Source: CAYVFM01 sp964546375 (lineage in GTDB: Bacteria; Gemmatimonadota; Gemmatimonadetes; Palauibacterales; Palauibacteraceae). Taken from it: a stretch of DNA of 7,820 bases. Of the stretch, positions 5,072 through 7,820 are shown piece after piece; within the stretch, counting starts at the first letter, position 1; each line of letters begins with the position of its first letter. The position numbers and the translations under genes were made by a program. The notes below the pieces were generated by a model. The model worked only from the letters and a program-made list of their open reading frames with translations, was not told the DNA's origin and did not search any database. Where the stretch lies: contig CAZJJO010000089.1 of NCBI GenBank assembly GCA_964546375.1, positions 1 to 7,820 on the forward strand, given 5' to 3'.

Positions 5072-7820
5072 ATGAGCCGCGACGACAGGGATCGGCCCGG
5101 CGGAGGCTTCGAGCCGGCCGACCGCATCGAGCCCGCCGCCCGCGAGGGTCTGCTGGACCGGCTGATCCGGGGGTCGCTGGAGAACCGGCTCCTGGCCACC
5201 GCCGCAGCCGTCGTCCTCCTGGCGGCGGGGGCGTGGACGGCCGCGGAGATGCCCGTGGACGTCTTCCCCGACCTCACCGCCCCCACGGTGACCGTCCTGA
5301 CGGAGGCTCACGGCATGGCCCCCGAGGAGGTCGAGCGGCTGGTCACCTTCCCCGTGGAGACGGCGGTGAACGGGGCGGCGGGCGTGCGGCGCGTCCGCTC
5401 CAGCTCGGCCCAGGGCTTCAGCATCGTGTGGGTGGACTTCGAGTGGGGCACCGACATCTACCGGGCCCGCCAGATCGTGGGCGAGAAGCTCCAGCTCGCC
5501 GCCGCGGAGATGCCGGAGGGGGCCGACGCCCCGGTCCTGGCGCCGGTGACCTCCATCATGGGCGAGATCATGCTGGTGGGCATCACCGCCCCCGACTCGC
5601 TGATGACGGAGGCCCGCTCGGCGGCCGACTGGACGCTCCGGCGCCGGCTCCTCTCGGTGCCGGGGGTGGCCCAGGTGGTGCCCATCGGCGGCGAGGTGAA
5701 GCAGTACCAGGTGAAGGTGGATCCGGAGCGCCTCCGGGCCTACCGGATCGGCCTCGGCGAGGTCGTCGACGCGGCCCGCGGATCCAACGAGAACGCCTCC
5801 GGCGGCGTCTACCGCGCCGACGGGCGGGAGGTGCAGATCCGTGGCCTGGGACGGGCCCGGGACGTGGAGGCCATCGGCCGGACGGCGGTGACCACCCGGG
5901 ACGGGGTCCCCGTCCGGCTGGAGGACGTGGCCGACGTGGAGATCGGGCCCGCTCCCCGGTTCGGGGTGGGCTCGGTGAACGCCGAGCCGGCGGTGATCCT
6001 CTCCATCCAGAAGCAGCCGAAGGCGAACACGCTGGAGCTGACCGAGCGCATCGACGCCGAGCTGGACCGCCTGTCGGACGACCTCCCCGAGGGCGTCGAG
6101 GTGCACCCGGCCGTCTTCCGCCAGGCCGACTTCATCGACCGGGCGGTGGAGAACGTGACGGCCGCCCTCCGGGACGGCGCGCTCCTCGTCGTGGTCGTCC
6201 TCTTCCTCTTCCTCTGGAACGTCCGGACCACCCTCGTCTCGGTGCTGGCCATCCCGCTGTCCCTCGCCGTCGCCGTGCTGGCGCTCCGGGCGCTGGGCGG
6301 CACGATCAACACGATGACGCTGGGCGGGATGGCCATCGCCATCGGGGCCCTGGTCGACGACGCCATCATCTTCGTGGAGAACGTCTACCGCCGGCTCAAG
6401 GAGAACCGCCGCGCGCCGCCGGGGGAGCGCCGGGCCGCCCTGTCCGTCGTCTACGAGGCCGCGCGGGAGATCCGGGCCCCCATCCTCAACGCCACCCTCA
6501 TCATCTCGGTGGTCTTCGTGCCGCTGTTCTTCCTCTCGGGCGTGGAGGGGCGGATGCTGCGGCCGCTGGGCTTCGCCTACATCGTGAGCATCCTGGCCTC
6601 CCTGCTGGTGGCCGTCACCGTGACGCCCGCCCTCTGCGCCTACGTCCTGCCCGACGCCCCCGTGCTGGAGCGGAAGGGGGAAGGGCGCCTCCTGGAGCTG
6701 CTCGAGGGCTGGTATCGGCCCGCGCTGGGCTGGGTGGAGCGGCGCTCCGGCGCCGTGCTGGCGGCCGCCGGGGGGCTCGTCGTCCTCACGCTGGCGGCCG
6801 TCCCCCTGCTCGGGAGCGGCTTCCTGCCCGACTTCCAGGAGGGCACGCTGACGATCTCCGCGGTGACCGTCCCGGGCACGTCGCTGGAGGAGACCGACGC
6901 CATCGGCCGCCGCATCGAGCGGCGGCTCCTGGAGCATCCCGCCGTCGGCGGCACCGCCCGCCGGACCGGCCGGGCCGAGCTCAGCGAGCACGCCCAGGGC
7001 GTGAACGGGTCCGAGATCGACGCCCGGCTGGACCTCTCCGGCCACGACCTGGACGAGGTGATGGCCGACGTGCGGGACCGGCTCTCCGGCATGCCGGGGA
7101 CGGCGATCACGGTGGGCCAGCCCATCGGCCACCGCATCGACCACATGCTCTCGGGCACGCGGGCGGCCGTCGCCCTGAAGCTCTTCGGCCCCGACCTCCG
7201 GAAGCTGAGGAGCCTCGCGGAGCAGATACGGGCGGCCGCCGGGGACGTGGAGGGCGTGGTGGACCTGGCCGTCGAGCGCCAGGCCGCCGTGCCCCAGCTC
7301 CAGGTCCGCGCCGACCGGGAGGCACTGGCGCAGCACGGGAAGACGCCGGGCGGCCTGGCGGAGGCGGTGAACGTAGGTCTGCGGGGCGAGGTCGTCTCCC
7401 GGGTCCGGGAGGGACAGCGGGCCTTCGACCTGTCCGTGCGCTTCGACGAGGAGCACCGGGGGAGCCCCGAGGCGATCCGGAACGTCCTCGTCGCCACGCC
7501 CGCGGGGCCCCACGTCCCCCTCTCCCGGCTCGCGGAGGTGGTCGAGGGCACCGGGCCGAACACCATCAGCCGCGAGGACGTCCAGCGGAAGATCGTCGTG
7601 AGCGCCAACGTCGCCGGCCGGGACGTGGGAAGCGTGGTGGAGGAGCTCCGGTCGCAGGTCCGCTCGGAGGTCTCGCTCCCCGACGGCTACTTCCTGGAGT
7701 ACGGGGGGCAGTTCGAGAGCGGACGGCGGGCGACGCGGCGGATCACGCTGCTCTCGCTCTTCTCCCTGGCCGCCATCTTCCTCCTGCTCTTCCAGGAGTT
7801 CCGGAGCGTGCGGACGGCGA
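5072..7820 (+). CDS. Heavy-metal efflux RND inner-membrane pump, CzcA/CusA family (3' partial)
   Basis: 916 complete codons are open to the window edge; family members have about 1,020-1,060, so roughly the last 100-140 residues (membrane spans 9-12) are missing. It begins with a 26-residue polar extension, then span 1 (about 38-56) and the family motif MPVDVFPDLTAPTV (60-73). The first porter loop fills about 60-365. Spans 2-6 lie at about 371-525; span 4 carries the proton-relay acids Asp429-Asp430 in AIAIGALVDDAIIFVEN. Span 7 is near 565-585, the second porter loop (GRAELSEHAQGVNGSEID; HRIDHMLSG at about 687-695) extends to about 890, and span 8 starts near 895 (ITLLSLFSLAAIFLLLF). The trimer would use proton flow to move metal ions from the periplasm or cytoplasm into the adaptor/duct. 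Family assignment is very secure. Exact metal is open: CusA-type methionines appear absent and His691 lies in the porter region. Confidence 0.95.
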   Translation, partial: MSRDDRDRPGGGFEPADRIEPAAREGLLDRLIRGSLENRLLATAAAVVLLAAGAWTAAEMPVDVFPDLTAPTVTVLTEAHGMAPEEVERLVTFPVETAVNGAAGVRRVRSSSAQGFSIVWVDFEWGTDIYRARQIVGEKLQLAAAEMPEGADAPVLAPVTSIMGEIMLVGITAPDSLMTEARSAADWTLRRRLLSVPGVAQVVPIGGEVKQYQVKVDPERLRAYRIGLGEVVDAARGSNENASGGVYRADGREVQIRGLGRARDVEAIGRTAVTTRDGVPVRLEDVADVEIGPAPRFGVGSVNAEPAVILSIQKQPKANTLELTERIDAELDRLSDDLPEGVEVHPAVFRQADFIDRAVENVTAALRDGALLVVVVLFLFLWNVRTTLVSVLAIPLSLAVAVLALRALGGTINTMTLGGMAIAIGALVDDAIIFVENVYRRLKENRRAPPGERRAALSVVYEAAREIRAPILNATLIISVVFVPLFFLSGVEGRMLRPLGFAYIVSILASLLVAVTVTPALCAYVLPDAPVLERKGEGRLLELLEGWYRPALGWVERRSGAVLAAAGGLVVLTLAAVPLLGSGFLPDFQEGTLTISAVTVPGTSLEETDAIGRRIERRLLEHPAVGGTARRTGRAELSEHAQGVNGSEIDARLDLSGHDLDEVMADVRDRLSGMPGTAITVGQPIGHRIDHMLSGTRAAVALKLFGPDLRKLRSLAEQIRAAAGDVEGVVDLAVERQAAVPQLQVRADREALAQHGKTPGGLAEAVNVGLRGEVVSRVREGQRAFDLSVRFDEEHRGSPEAIRNVLVATPAGPHVPLSRLAEVVEGTGPNTISREDVQRKIVVSANVAGRDVGSVVEELRSQVRSEVSLPDGYFLEYGGQFESGRRATRRITLLSLFSLAAIFLLLFQEFRSVRTA

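Noticed and set aside
3760..5286. A 508-codon minus-strand open frame across the adaptor gene
   Set aside because: It is a shadow of the adaptor gene. It spans the boundary between two well-supported + strand genes and has biased composition without family motifs.
4979..7513. An 844-codon open frame on the minus strand, opposite the adaptor end and the pump gene
   Set aside because: Its length is explained by the G/C-biased third codon positions of the + strand genes. The translation is a low-complexity Gly/Arg/Asp/His/Pro mix without any recognisable domain, while the + strand frame encodes an unmistakable RND pump.

Overview
This very GC-rich window (G or C at nearly every third codon position) carries a single-strand cluster of envelope metal-handling genes, all on the + strand, cut off at both ends. 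Base composition, abundant lipoprotein signals, a Tat-type lipoprotein and the style of the RND proteins suggest a Gram-negative bacterium, possibly Gemmatimonadota or a similar high-GC phylum. The phylum is a guess; an outer membrane is strongly implied by the TolC-type protein.

Layout: (1) 1-275, the C-terminal end of a membrane permease fused to a YHS metal-binding domain. (2) 280-990, a SCO1/SenC-family thiol/copper-chaperone lipoprotein. (3) 987-1619, a Tat-signal lipoprotein with a His-rich linker and a small domain with two Cys, start overlapping the previous stop. (4) 1675-2019, a small secreted His-rich protein. (5) 2020-2155, an untranslated gap with two palindromes. (6) 2156-3484, 3481-5058 and 5072-7820+, a heavy-metal efflux RND tripartite system: outer-membrane channel (CzcC type), periplasmic adaptor lipoprotein (CzcB type) with an extra N-terminal domain and His clusters near both ends, and inner-membrane pump (CzcA/CusA type), truncated by the window edge.

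How they may work together: the RND pump, adaptor and channel would expel a metal ion across both membranes. The upstream genes supply thiol- or His-based metal-binding proteins on the outside of the inner membrane, and the permease may move metal out of the cytoplasm. Overlapping starts and stops indicate translational coupling within SCO/Tat-lipoprotein and CzcC/CzcB. The metal cannot be named from sequence alone. The pump lacks methionines where CusA, as I remember its sequence, has its three Cu(I)/Ag(I) methionines, which points toward divalent ions. SCO and the YHS domain leave copper open. No RNA gene, mobile element, CRISPR or regulator gene is visible.
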